From Cristatella mucedo (taxonomy: Eukaryota > Bryozoa > Phylactolaemata > Cristatellidae): a DNA stretch of 64,000 nt. A program made the translations under genes and the position numbers. Within the stretch, counting starts at the first letter, position 1. Each line of letters starts with the position of its first letter. Below the pieces are notes generated by a model that had not been told where the DNA came from, did not search any database, and saw only the letters and a program-made list of their open reading frames with translations. Shown here piece after piece: positions 38,405 through 50,234 of the stretch. Where the stretch lies: the NCBI GenBank assembly GCA_009760855.2, contig WPIO01000287.1:60216-124215 (forward strand). The letters are read 5' to 3'.

Positions 38405-38640
38405 AACGTGTTAGTTGGAGCATCGCCGGAGCATGCCTGCAACCATCCAGGTGCATAACTCGGCGAGACCGGGAGCCTCCAACACCACGATTTACTCGGC
38501 TAACTTCTCCTACCCAAGAGCCCCGGTGACCTCACGTCACCACACGTGCCGTAGGTCCGATCCCGGTCTAGCCGGTGACCCTTACCCTCATTACAGCCGT
38601 CCAGTCCCAGTCAAACGAACCAAGCCTGGGTACAATATTG
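38405..38640 (+). other. Possible leader/gag fragment of an LTR retrotransposon
   Basis: A 76-codon open frame (38,415-38,645) of Pro/Thr/Arg-rich composition lies outside the LTR. It could be the start of a gag gene belonging to the LTR at 36,500-37,236, with the 37,279-38,404 element nested between them. No zinc knuckle or other marker supports this. Confidence 0.2.
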
Positions 38641-38649
38641 TTTAGGTGT

Positions 38650-38900
38650 TTGAAAAACGTCCTCCGAGTAAGCAGAGGCCGTGCCTTTAGTTCGTAATGT
38701 GAAATTAATTCCCTATTCACGTGACGACGTGCCCCGACTTGACATTTAAAAGTAGCTAAAAACGTGTTTATTACTCACAGCATTTGCTGGCTACCCATGA
38801 ATGGTCTTTATCGTGTTTCTGGGTGATGGCAGTGTGCATGTTATCACTAGCCAGTTGACATACTCCCTATCCAGTATATGTAATATACTTCAAAAAGATT
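38650..38900 (+). mobile_element. Degraded LINE 3' end
   Basis: Resembles the end of the LINE ORF and tail (gaccgtgcctttagttcg, cccgacttgacatttaaaa, agcatttgctggctaccc) with many changes. The terminal repeat run is missing. Confidence 0.55.
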
Positions 38901-39239
38901 TAGTACTCTTTGGCCCACATTGCAAGGTCCATAAATGTTATTTCGAATGGATATGTCCTGCAAGGAAACCAGAACAAGAATATTATCTGCAACCAAATGC
39001 TCCACTGCAGTGCATCAGTAGAAACTCAAGTGTCTTGAATAAAGCATTTTTTAAGTCGGTGCCATGGCAGGTGGTTCCTGAGCCACGTGAAACTTGTTCA
39101 ATTTCCCAGTGGTCATGGTAGACACATGTCGTGATAGAGAATGCAAATAGCAGCTGACCAACGAAAAGAACAAATAATATCGCCCATACTAAAATGCATA
39201 CCGACACGTGAATGGAAGCTGAACAAATGCACTTATGTT

Positions 39240-39420
39240 TAGACACACACATAGATATGCATTGGCATGCACACATGCACAAGCACATAAACACACACAC
39301 ACATAAACACACACACACATAAACACACACACACGTAAACACACACACACAGGCACACACACATAAACACGCACGGGCGCACGCACAGGCACACACACAC
39401 ATACACATACACACACTATT
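39240..39420. repeat. (AC)n microsatellite, interrupted
   Basis: Long run of acacac with ataaac interruptions. Frames through it are not genes. Confidence 0.9.
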
Positions 39421-39697
39421 AGCCACTGTATACCACACAACATATATTGATACAAACATAAAAGCATGCAATGAACACAGCTCCCACACACATGCAGTAC
39501 GTTAGCATGAGCCTACACAAACACACATGCATTCGATGACAAACCAAAAAAGCTCGTGCAACATACATACATACAACATACACATGCAACACACATACAA
39601 CAAGCAGAATAGCACGAACACAAATACACACGGTCATCTGCAATCCAGGTTTTAGTTGGTTTTTATAACCAATGCGAGTGAGACCTTTGCGCACTTT

Positions 39698-39818
39698 GTA
39701 TATATATATATATATATATATATATACAAAGTTTTAATATAATAATTTATATATATATATATATACAATTTGTATATATATATATATAAATGAATTATAT
39801 ATATATATATAATTCATT
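39698..39818. repeat. (AT)n microsatellite blocks
   Basis: Several tatata runs separated by short AT-rich words, directly at the 3' tail of the following SINE. Confidence 0.85.
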
Positions 39819-39819
39819 T

Positions 39820-39955
39820 GTATAGCGCCCTATGAGAGCTCAATCTCTATTCAGGCGCTTCACATATGTCACGGGGCTCGAGCCCAAGACCTTGGCCAGA
39901 CCTCGGTCGGGGCAAGCACCTTAACCACTGGCCCAACTCAGTTCGGCAAATTGTA
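39820..39955 (-). mobile_element. tRNA-derived SINE sharing the LINE 3' tail
   Basis: On the minus strand a tRNA-like head (complement of ctcgagcccaagacc and aaccactggccca) is followed by a tail (gcgccctatgagagctcaatctc.. aggcgctt) that is clearly the LINE tail seen at 53,905-53,975. Next to it is an (AT)n run. Confidence 0.6.
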
Positions 39956-39959
39956 GACA

Positions 39960-41200
39960 TCGCTAATGCCGGCCTGACGAAGAAACCGCAGATCGACCAG
40001 ATAAGTTGGCTCAGCATAATCCCACTGGTCGCTGAGTAGTTTCTGAACATCGCATCGCAAGCCTGTACCGATCCTAGAGACATTTGCTCATTCTGCATAT
40101 TATCATATGGGGTGCTATATAAACGAGCGTCTTAAGCACACAGAAAAAATCTCAGGTTTACAGTACTTTGCTGACTGTTGCCTTTAACTGCTGTTAAAGC
40201 ATGAGATCGTTAACAACAATTGTCTACTACAGCGGAAAAAATTTCAGTACAGCCTAACGTCACGCACCGAAAGTGAGCACGGAAGGTGATGCCGAGCTTG
40301 TGGAGCACCACACAGCGGCAGCTCGCGCCCTTGGGAAAGACCATGCTAAGGCAGACACGCACGTCCGGCAAGCCAGACGTGTCACATGCACGAACACCCA
40401 AAAGGTTACAATACGGCGTAGCTCTTGAGACTAACTGCAGACTCACACCGAGGCCAGAGGCTGGAGTGAATACACGCAACGACGACTTCACGTACGACAC
40501 GTGCGACATGACTATACGGAGTCTGCTCACACCTGCATGCAAGCAGACACATAACATAAGAAAAAACATACATACAAAAAACGTGCACATAATGCAAGTA
40601 TGCAGGGCTTGTGAATGCTCGTGGTTTGTATGCACATGCTTATGTATATATAAATGTGACAAGCATACTCATAAAAACGAGCACACCACACAAAATATGC
40701 GAATAAAGCATGCATTGCCGGTGTGTCTTCAGTGACTTCAGTCTAACGTAACATGAGATATAGCCTGACATTGGTTGGTGCTTTGCTGTCCTCGATGTTA
40801 AATCATGAATCTCTAGTGGAAGAAACTATTCTCAACTTTAGAATGGTGCCATCACCCAGCAGCTATGTGAAACTGTGCCGCCCCGGCATTCCCACATCAA
40901 AGAACCAAATCATCCAAGATGCGCCAAGACTGCTGAAAGCTGCACACAAGCAGACATATAACATTATGAGAAGCATAAGCTTACAAAAATGTGAACCTAA
41001 CTAAGAAGGAGTGGCTTGTGTGTGCTCATAGTTTTGTATGTGCTTGGTTACGTTTGTGCATATGCATGCAAGCATACTCATACACACGTACACATCAGCA
41101 CAAGAACATGCAGGAAAAAAGATTAAATGCCAGTGTCTTCAGTGACAGTTCCATGAGATACAGCCTTTAATTCGTTGAGATCTTGCAGTTTGCGAGGATC
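39960..41200. other. Host sequence without a recognised gene
   Basis: Several frames of 60-150 codons exist on both strands but show no protein signature; part is CA/AC-rich. Nothing supportable. Confidence 0.4.
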
Positions 41201-41202
41201 GA

Positions 41203-41375
41203 GCCGTAATGGCTCACTAGGTAAGGCGGTTGCTTTTCACGACCTCGGCTCCAAGGTCGTGGGTTTGAATCCTGTGGCGAGCGATCCTTTATCACCACTG
41301 CAAGCGGTGGTAATAGCCGCAAAGGCTCTTCTGTCGCTATACAAAAGGAGGCTGTTAAATCCGCTAGCATTTAAA
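41203..41375 (+). mobile_element. tRNA-derived SINE
   Basis: A-box-like tggctcactaggtaagg and B-box-like gggtttgaatcctg, then a shared body (gcgatcctttatc, actgcaagcggtggt, aaggctcttctgtcgctatac) and an A-rich end. A close relative is at 44,398-44,590. Confidence 0.75.
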
Positions 41376-41635
41376 AAAAAATGTTATCATGAATCTCAGA
41401 TAAAAGAAGAGACAAGATTCCCAAACTTAGAGTAATAATGGCGGCTATTTATGTGAACTTTTCTGAGCAATAGCGACATTTCTATATCAAAAAAATTTAA
41501 AATTCGAAATAATTTTAGCAACGAAATTTAAACAGTGTCAAAATTATTTAAGCAACGAAATGTAAACCCTTATCACATTCCTAATTTGTTGTACCTTAGC
41601 CTAACTATGGCAGCCGGTAAATCTCGGCTGTCAGA

Positions 41636-41730
41636 TAATAATAATAATAATAATAAATTTGTTTTAGCACCCTTAGAAAACTCAATCTCTTTCTATAAAC
41701 TTCACATTTGCTGTAAACAAAGCATGATCG
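41636..41730 (-). mobile_element. LINE 3' tail only
   Basis: An (AAT)n run at 41,636-41,655, then the degenerate tail block (agcacccttagaaaactcaatctc) and ttcacatttgctg on the minus-strand element. Confidence 0.7.
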
Positions 41731-42502
41731 AATGGTTTGTGGTAGAATGCTCAACGAACAAGCATAACTGGGCAGAGAGCTGCGAGCAACCCCTCTCAAA
41801 ACAGTATTAGTTTATCAGCACTACGAGCGGGGAAAATGAGCTTAATGATGCTGCCTTTGCAAGAAAGCATGCCCAAATCGAAGAACAAAAGAGAGCAGTA
41901 CAGAACAAACTGAGCCGGCGCTGCTAAAGCGACCGGAAAACGACCGCTCTGCAAACCAGAAGCCCGCAGAACGAATACATCCTGCTAAACGTTGATCCGC
42001 ATACGCATCTTAACAGTATTTGACGAGGAAAACAGCGTTATGCAACGATTAGACAACTCATTTCGATCCATAGGCGCGGTAGCCGCCAGCCGGAACGCGT
42101 AGCCAAGGTGACGGTCGGACGGAAGGCCCCGTCGTAGCACGTGGTTTTGGTTCATAAAAAATAGCACCGCTTTATTTTTGCCATAATTTTTAGATATTTT
42201 AGTGTGTAAAAAAATTGTTTTCCTTTCAGTGCAAATGCTGTGCATTTTTGTGTTAAATCAACATGTTTTGCGGGGCGGGGCGACCGGTCAGCGTATGCGG
42301 CTGAAATCGGCGGTACCACGTCTTTGTGACAGTTAATCTTTCAATTGAACTATTACGATTGGCGTCTTTAAATGAATTGTCACCGAATTTAACTTATCAA
42401 ATTATTCTAATAAAGACAGTTGAAGTGCATTTTAAGATATTTGCGTTCGTTGCCCGGCTGTAGTCGGACCACCGTTTTTCTGCTAGCATAGTTGAGACAA
42501 AA

Positions 42503-42530
42503 ATATATATATAAGGGGTCGCGTTATTCA
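42503..42530 (+). promoter_or_regulatory. Candidate TATA box of the Ig-like gene
   Basis: tatatataagggg lies about 310 bases upstream of the ATG at 42,825, followed about 25 bases later by a ttcagaaac initiator-like site. The downstream 5' leader has no splice sites I can support. Confidence 0.3.
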
Positions 42531-42824
42531 GAAACTCTATTCAATGCGCTTTAAAATCATCGCACTTCACCGCGCGGACAAAAGCTTATCAGAGCTGGAG
42601 ATTTCCTCATTTCCGGGGTTTGTGACGGGGCAACTGTCAACTGAGGCAACTGTCCACTTACCCCTGTGGGTACGGCTGAGCACCCTTTGGAGAAGAATCC
42701 TAGAGTGCAATTAAATAAATGGACTGCGCGTCAGGAAGTTTATTTATCATGTAAGCCTCAAAGGCGACTTCCTAAACGAAACCGGAAAAGGAAGTGCTCA
42801 TCGTTCGCCCACTTCCTAGTTTCG

Positions 42825-42888
42825 ATGGCTTCGCTTCTTCCTAGTCTCCTTGTAGCATTTATTTATCTGCATCTTGCTGCTGCAAACG
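42825..42888 (+). CDS. Ig-superfamily membrane protein, exon 1 (signal peptide)
   Basis: ATG in a good context (tttcgATGGC) encodes MASLLPSLLVAFIYLHLAAAN, a classical signal peptide. The exon ends at AACG|gtaagacc in phase 1. Together with exons at 48,083-48,415, 53,209-53,487, 59,785-60,183 and 61,102-61,126 it forms a type I membrane protein with three Ig-like domains, a short Ser/Pro-rich stalk, one transmembrane helix and a basic cytoplasmic start. Every intron seen is phase 1 up to the last, as in shuffled Ig exons. The family member is not identified; surface recognition or adhesion is the likely role. Splicing is predicted from consensus sites only. Confidence 0.7.
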
Positions 42889-43489
42889 GTAAGACCTCGT
42901 TGGTTTTTTTCATAGAAATTTTATGGTCAGATTTAATCAGCCTGGGTCGTCTTTCTTAAGCTTTGTGATAGCACCAGTGGCCTAACCTCCGAGCAGATGT
43001 ACGCAGTATGTTGTAATCCTGAGATACGAGATGCATCTGTGTACGATTTAGAACTGTGCGATCTAATATTTAGAAATACGTGGTACCGTCAACCGAGTGT
43101 TGTCAGTGGATGCAAGCGAGCTCCGGGTTGCTCCTCTGCTCGGCTAGCTTTGTAGCCGACCTCATTCAGAAACCCTCATCATGAATGTGACCGGCAAAAA
43201 ATATGACTCGCTACTGAATCATTGATTTGCAATCATCCCCCAAGCCTTACTCCCATTCCTTCGATGTTGCATCATCTAATAGGCCTATCGATTCATAGTT
43301 ACACCGGTCTTGACTAACTGTTGTCGGTGTAATGTAATGTATTTCCGCCTTTTGAACATGTTTGTACTTATTTCTTCATTTCCTATGCTAGATATGTAAA
43401 AAATAAAAGCATGGAACTGCACTGTCGCTTGAAACGGTGCCATACTCAGTCACTAGTTATATCTGTGGCTGGCAGCATCTGCTCAATGT

Positions 43490-44650
43490 AATGTAGTGTA
43501 TCTCCGTCTGTAACTCCACAAATCCACAAAGACTGTGTGAGTGTTACGAAGGAGAGTTTTGTATAGCGCACTCACAGCCTAACCAGCTTTCGGTACGCAT
43601 TCTGTAGCCGACAGACTTCATCTCACGCAAGAAAGAGAATGTGGAAAGCATAGCAGAGTCAGGAGAGCAGTTGAGTTAGTGAGTAGCATAGAAGTTGCAG
43701 TTTAAGACGGCTGGAAAGGATGAACCATAGTCGGCAGCAGGAGAGTAGTTGTCGGTGCCTAAGAATTGTGGAAGCGAGTTCCACAGTCTAGGACCTGCAG
43801 AGCTAAAGCTTCTGTTGCCAACGGTCTTTAAACCGAGGAATGGAACAGCTAATTTATTTTCTATACAGGACCTGAGGGCACAAAGAGGCTGAAACTGTTG
43901 CAACAGTCCAGCCAAGTATGGAGGAGCCTAGCCGTGGCCTTGGCCTTGTGGGTCAGCATATGAACTTTGTTCTGTATCCATTGATCAACCGGCAGCCATT
44001 CTAGATCTTGTAGTAAAGGAGACACGTGGTCAAACCTCCGGGACTTGAAAACTAGCCTTGCAGCCATATTCATAGCCAGCTGCAGTGGCCTAGTTGCCTT
44101 TTTTGGTAGCCCAGCCAAAAGGGAATTACAATAATCAAGCCGAGCCAGAACGAAGGAGCTAGTTAAATATTTTTTCAAGCCACCGTTGAAGACAGCTCCT
44201 ATCTTCAGACAGGGATCGAACGTGATGGCTAGCTATAGATGCAGTTTTTTTAATGGAGCTTTTAAAACTTAAGCAGCTGTCGAAAACGACACCTAAATTT
44301 CGGGCATGTGGTGATGGTCGCTCAACAGCATCACCCATTAAAAGAGCAAAGCCTTCTAATCCAGCCACTTGCTTAGGGTGTTCTATGAGAAGCAGTTCAG
44401 TTGCCGTGATGGCACACTAGGTAAGGTGGTTGCTTTCACGACCTCGGTCCCGAGGTCTTGGGTTCGATTCCTGCAGTGGGCGATCCTTTATCGCTACTGC
44501 AAGCGGTGGTGATAGCCGTAAAGGCTCTTCTGTCGCTATACAAAAAGAGGGTGTTTAATCAGCTATGATTTATTTATTTATTTATCATTTAGTTTCGAGA
44601 AATTTTTCTGCATCCAGGATCGAATGTCAGAACTCTAAACCAGCCACATG
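43490..44650 (-). mobile_element. LINE subfamily 2, 3' part, with a nested SINE
   Basis: Minus-strand frames (43,676-44,368) encode the region after the RT catalytic motif: EGFALLMGDAV, SCLSFKSSIKKT, ARLDYCNSLLAGL, KATRPLQLAMNMAARL, LPVDQWIQNKV and VGNRSFSSAGPRLWNSLP. The tail differs from the (ATT)n subfamily and ends in gtaatgta-type repeats. The SINE at 44,398-44,590 interrupts it; LINE similarity resumes at about 44,583. Confidence 0.75.
44398..44590 (+). mobile_element. tRNA-derived SINE
   Basis: A-box tggcacactaggtaagg, B-box gggttcgattcctgc, then the shared body (gcgatcctttatcgctactg, aaggctcttctgtcgctatac) and a (TTTA)n end. Inserted within a LINE. Confidence 0.8.
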
Positions 44651-44659
44651 CTTATGGTA

Positions 44660-45985
44660 TCCTATGGGCAGCGTGTATGCCTCACATCTTTTATCATTCT
44701 ACACTTCTATAAGTCTTTTGTAATGCATCCTGAGAGAACCAGATCTAGATTCAGGCGCTGAATAACTCACTGGATGAGAAGCAATAACCAAGGATTTATG
44801 GCAGGCGATATATCAGCATGCAAAACACGCAAGTATTTTGCTTAGACAGGGAAGCAAAAGCTAGCGAGAAGACACTCAGGACTGCTAGTTATCAGGACTC
44901 CTGGTTCGCACAATGCACAGAATGATGCACGTGTCAGCCTTCAAAGCACTCAGAAATAAAGACAATTTCACTGGGATGCAGTAAAAGCTTAAGTGGACCA
45001 GATCCACCTTTAGCTACCACCAAGGGTGGGGGGATAACAGGAGCTGAAAGCAAGTCCAGAACTTTCGGTCCCTGTGTGCTAAAGGTTCTATCACGAAAAG
45101 CTGCAATTTAGATCGAGGGATGGCAAGATGGCTAGATGTCAACGAGCAGATGATGCAAGAGCACACTGGCAGAGCAAGAGCTTGGATAGGTAGACAGGCG
45201 CTAGTGAGTTCGGCGACCTGGAAGCCAGAGAGAGAACTTTTAAGTTGATGCGATACTTGATATCGAGCTTGTGCAGCTCGACGGAAGTGGTGTGTAGTGG
45301 CAGCTACGCTGTTGAATAAAGGCCGGACGAGCCGCTGTATTTAGCGCCAGGTGCTCATGATAAACGGGCACGGATCAGGAGTCCTGAATAAAAGGAATGA
45401 CAACAGTCCAGACGGTATGTCGCAACTCATGAACTTTTTTTAGCTGCTGTATTCTTTTAAATATTAATCATATGTATTACTATATTTTATTTAAATATAT
45501 TATTATAAAATTAATTACATTATAATATATTAGTTAAATTGCTTTAAAATAGATTACAATATTGTATTTGTTATTAGTAGTATTATTAACTATTAATTTT
45601 GAATATTATATGTTCTGGTTACACCCACTTGCTGTTACTGTGTGAAAATCTAGAGGGATCTATTGCGCATGCCACCAAGCATTGTAATGCAGGGTGTGAG
45701 TCATCGGATTTGTTTTTAGACGTTATTGAATCTAGATATCGAATATACACAAAACACAGATCCTGATAGCTGGGCGTAATTGTCCACCTATGTGCATGAT
45801 TCTGATTTCAAACAGGGATCCAAGATTGAGCTTACAGAGCTAGCTCAAAATCATTTTAGTGTAATATTTTGAGCTGAAAGCTGTGCGGCCTTAAGTTTGC
45901 AATCAGCCCTGATACCCTCCAGATTTAGAAATGATCCCTCCTGCCATAATGTTTACTGCAGACCCTGTGTATGAACAATATCAGA
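44660..45985. other. Intron sequence without a recognised feature
   Basis: Within the first intron of the Ig-like gene. It includes an AT-rich stretch at 45,440-45,610 and a short second trace of LINE near 44,640-44,675; otherwise nothing supportable. Confidence 0.4.
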
Positions 45986-46100
45986 TTAATAATAATAATA
46001 ATAATAATAATAATGTACTTGATAAAGTGCCCTCGGAGAACTCAATCTCTCTCTAGGCGCTTTACATTTGCTGCAAAGGGAAATGCAATTGAATGGTGAG
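45986..46100 (-). mobile_element. LINE 3' tail only
   Basis: (AAT)n at 45,988-46,012, then gataaagtgccctcggagaactcaatc and the rest of the conserved tail. Confidence 0.75.
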
Positions 46101-47067
46101 TAATATCATTAGAGCAGAGTATACCTTCTCTGTAGTTCGTGTAGATGCTATACCGACACACATGCTTGAGCGATATGCCGTTAGTCATGTTGTCCAATGT
46201 CGTAGTAGTTTCTGTTCAGGCAGCTACTGTCCAGCATATTAAAGCTTGCCAGCTAGATATATGGAATGCACCGACACACCACTAACGGTGTTCTGTACTT
46301 AGCACTATACACTGTTCTGAAAAACCTGTATTATATATGCTATCTACCTTTTTTGTCGATTCTTCTCAAACGTGTCCACAATGATGACTGCAGCTCCAAA
46401 CTCAATTTCTATGGGGACAAGTTTTTCTTAATCAGCCTCTCGAATTAGAGCTCAGGACTGTTGGCATTACTACGTCGGCCATCAGTGTTGCTGAATCGGT
46501 AGTGTAAACGCCCTAGCTAGGAGAATAGCCGGTAGTGTAGATGCAGCTTTATCGATCTCCAGTGGGCTATAACGACCACTTATTCGGAAGTCCTGAAAAT
46601 TTCCATGCCATCAAGACATTGGAGTTGGTCACTGGGAAAATTCTGTGTTGCCATCAACGATCCCACTACCTAGACTGTGTCAAAAACCCAATAGATAGAT
46701 ATAACCCAATTGACATAACCTAATAGGTATAAACTCAGTATAGATACATTCGTTTTTTGGCTTTCGAAGCTCGTGAGCTCTCGTGAGTTCACTCAGTTTG
46801 ACTGGTATGCAAGACTCGGTGTGTGCGAACTGTTCTGACTGAACGCCTAAATGCACAGTAGCAGAAGCAAGCTCTTTTGTAGCAGCAGCAGCAAGCTGTA
46901 CTGTTGTGCATCCAAAATGCCAATCATTCAGTGGATGAAAGGTTCATCCTATATCGTGTTGCTGTGTGGGTACCAAGTGCACCTGGCTTAATTACCTGCT
47001 CAGGCATTGATGTCCTCAAAGTTGAACTTGCAAAATTTAAAATATAATTCATTTTTATAGACAACTA

Positions 47068-47150
<83 letters not shown>
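47068..47150. repeat. (AT)n microsatellite
   Basis: Continuous tatata run, adjacent to the 3' tail of the next SINE. Confidence 0.9.
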
Positions 47151-47151
<1 letters not shown>

Positions 47152-47310
47152 TTTCTAAGAAAACTTGATCTCCATCCAGGCACTTCAAATATGCAGCAGA
47201 GCTCGAGCTCACAACTTTGGTGGTCAAAGGCGGGCACCTGAGCCCTGAGCCAATGCAAGCTGTCTCTTCCACTGAGCTACAGGCGACCTCGGTGGCCCCT
47301 AACTCAAACG
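47150..47310 (-). mobile_element. tRNA-derived SINE sharing the LINE 3' tail
   Basis: Tail block (aaaacttgatctccatccaggcacttcaaat) next to the (AT)n run, then a tRNA-like head on the minus strand (complement of gagctcgagctcacaac and ccactgagctacaggcgac). Same plan as 39,820-39,955. Confidence 0.55.
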
Positions 47311-48082
47311 TTCGAGGCAACGCCCTGCTGTAGTTACTATCGGCGTACATGGCAGTACAAGGTTTTTGCAAACCCTAACCAAGCTAAATCGTCAGCGACC
47401 TTACTGCTTCATTGGTCACTTTCATCACTGTGGCTGTTTGGACGAATAAGCACGCCGAGGCGTACCAGATGTATCAAGTACAGCACCATTATTGCTGTAT
47501 GCGATTACTTAAGGTGGAAGGTGTGCAGTTATTTGTGTGTGCTGTCGCATGAAATGCCAAGTATCTTTCATTGAGCCTATTGGTGTGGCATGTGCATGCA
47601 ATACAGGCGATTGTAAGCCGACATCCGATCAACAAGAGGCTTGTGTTTTGCTAGTGTTTGCATGGCTTCAGCCCCCCACCCACCCACCAGCGTGCCATTA
47701 TGCAATGCTGAAGGGCTCAGACTGGTGTTCAATCGATTGTTTGGCAATAACCTTAACAATGCCCGACTAGTGTCAGTGTGAGCCAACCACCTAGGCTACT
47801 GGATGGCCTGAAAGCAGCCCATGTTTGCTGTTCCCCGAGCATGCCGAACCAGCATGCACACGTCCACGAGCAAGCTACTGACCATCTGTAACAGTCGTGA
47901 AGGATCTGGTCCATTCTCGGAGCTCTGATTTTACATGTTTGTCGGTGCTGATGCATGATGTTGCAAATATACCTACTTATTGGTCGTGCTGTATCTCAAC
48001 TGCTACTGGTCTACACATTACTTAGCTGTGCTTACACTGCTGCATATTGCATACTATCTTGTGCCTTGATTTTCATCTGTAG

Positions 48083-48415
48083 GTGCAATCAGCCTTGAAG
48101 TGAGCAATAATCCAGCATATGACAAGCAGCCTGTGACGTTTACCTGTGATTTCTCTGCTATTCCTAGCGTTCTACGAGTAAACTTTCGAGCTTTCAATGG
48201 AAGCACTGTTGCAGGAGAGATTAATTGTGGTGTGACGATTGGACTTACTAGAAATGGCATATTTTCTGAGGTGGCAATGACAGGATGTTTAAGTCCCCTG
48301 CAATACTTGATAACTGCCTCAACTTCTTTGGCACTGGACTACATGTGTTCGGTTGTGTACGACTATTCTAACACTCAGGCTTCAAACAGTACTGTCGTTC
48401 GCCTCTGGATTAATG
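48083..48415 (+). CDS. Ig-superfamily membrane protein, exon 2 (Ig domain 1)
   Basis: Acceptor ttcatctgtag|GT and donor AATG|gtatgc, 333 bases, phase 1 at both ends. The domain has VTFTCDFSA for the first and LDYMCSVVYDY for the second core Cys, with two extra Cys between them (INCGV, TGCLS), possibly a second disulfide. An N-glycosylation-type NGST and NSTV are present. The upstream intron (42,889-48,082) holds LINE, SINE and microsatellite copies. Confidence 0.7.
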
Positions 48416-48665
48416 GTATGCACTTTCATCTTTTGCATATTAATTGTGTTTCTGCAAGTTGTGGTCCCCGAGAAAGCTTAACTCTTTGAGATGCACTCCT
48501 TAGACTGTAATCACCTTCGTGATTGGTTCATGGCAGGTACCCAGTTTTTATACACAAGGGTATAGACCTGTATGCACACGATCAGGAATTCGTGCATCTT
48601 GGTTTAACCCTAAATGTTTAGCTTTAATCCTTAAGCTGCCTATGGTTAGCCGAATGTGTGTCTTA

Positions 48666-48748
<83 letters not shown>
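48666..48748. repeat. (GT)n microsatellite
   Basis: About 40 uninterrupted gt units in the second intron of the Ig-like gene. Confidence 0.95.
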
Positions 48749-48919
48749 TGTATCTCCGACAGCAACACCATAAGGAACGGGCGGGTGTCATGCGGAAGCG
48801 CTTTCTGAAGCCCACCATTCTTGGTGCGCCTTTTTCGTCAGCAACATTGGTTGTTATTCCTCAGTTTAAATGAGGTTCAAACCTCTACAGTTAGCACTGG
48901 TCTGTCGGGAACACTTGAG

Positions 48920-49420
48920 CAGTTGCAACAGTACACCAGTTCTCATTGACCTGCACTGGTTTGCCATCAAGTAACATACCACCTTTATATTGCCTTTAAA
49001 GTTGTGTTGCTCACTTTTAAGTCACTTCATTTTCTTGCCTTAATCTATTTAAATTGCTTCTCACAGCATTCAAGCATCCTACCACTGCTCTTCTGACTCG
49101 AATCGTTTAGATAGGCCTCTTACCAAGCTCAAATCCTGTGGAGATCGTTCCTTTTGCTTGTACGGTTCCAAAGCCTAGATGTCATTCCCAACTGATGTCC
49201 CGACATCCCCTTATATGACAGCATTAAAAAGAAACTAAAAATCCAGCTATTCTTATCTTATCAGCATCTGTTGGGTATTTGTGAATATTCCTTTGTGTGA
49301 TTATGTATACTGTCACTGCATTTATCACTAACCCGTTTACATGTTTCTACTACAGCATATGTAACTGCGAGACAAAGATTTAGTTATCTGTTGAAGAGCC
49401 AGTAGCCTTTGGGAGTCTTT
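48920..49420 (+). mobile_element. Degraded LINE 3' end
   Basis: Follows the LINE ORF end in broken frames (acctgcactggtttgcc, ctcacttttaagtcacttcattt, ggagatcgttccttt, tcccaactgatgtcccgac). Old copy; terminal run missing. Confidence 0.6.
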
Positions 49421-49624
49421 AAGCAAAGCAGACATGACTAAATTTCTTGGATTTAACGACCAACCAACGAGGCCGTGTTATTTATGATTACACATTGTTA
49501 TTAATAATACTAATGGTAATGATAGACCTCTATGGCACTGAAAGAGAACAGCATCTCATGACGGGCGAGAAAGGAAACCTATCGACTGATTAGTGGTCAA
49601 CAATAACGTTCATACTTGCAGCAA

Positions 49625-50222
49625 TTGTAAGCACTCAAAGGAGTTGCCACATCACACCACTTCTCACCGACCTGCTCTGGCTATCAGTCAAGCAACGGAT
49701 CGACTTGAAGGTTTTTGTCGCTCACTTTTAGGTCACTTCATTCTTTGGCTCCAGCCTATCTCTCAGATCTACCCCCACCTGGCCAAGCATCGTACCGCCT
49801 GCTTTTTGGAATCGAACAGTTTACCAATACCTCGTACAAACCTCAAATCCTTTGGAGACCGTGCATTTAGTTCGTATGCTCCGAAAGCCTGGAACTCACT
49901 CCCGACTTGCGTCAGAACATCTCCTGACTTGACCACATTTAAAAAGAACTTAAAAACACCTATTTATGACAGCATTTAATGGGTCCCTGTGATTCGTCCT
50001 TCGTGTGCTTGTGAGTTCTGACACTGTGCAGGCTGCCACTAACCACACTTGCATGCTGACCCTGTGTATGTCAACCCTAGCCATATTATTCATGTTGTTT
50101 ATCAAGCATGATACCACTCACCATTCAATCGTGTTTCATTTTGCAGCAAATGTAAAGCACCTAGAAAGAGATTTGAGTTCTCTGAGGGTGCTTTATCAAG
50201 TGCATTATTATTATTATTATTA
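49625..50222 (+). mobile_element. LINE (CR1/L2-like) 3' end
   Basis: A 128-codon frame holds the terminal ORF2 block (FGDRAFSSYAPKAWNSLPTCV-like, TSPDLTTFKKNLK), then the full tail and (ATT)n at 50,205-50,222. Confidence 0.85.
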
Positions 50223-50234
50223 TCACTCTAGGTA

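Noticed and set aside
39189-39491. Cys/Val-rich frames of about 100-170 codons
   Set aside because: They are translations of the (AC)n microsatellite.
41203-41290. Possible functional tRNA gene
   Set aside because: A- and B-box-like blocks are present, but the rest does not fold as a tRNA and the unit recurs with a SINE body.
47055-47371. YIYIYI-type frames
   Set aside because: Translations of the (AT)n run next to a SINE.
48519-48873. MCVCVCVC-type frames
   Set aside because: Translations of the (GT)n microsatellite; no protein signature.
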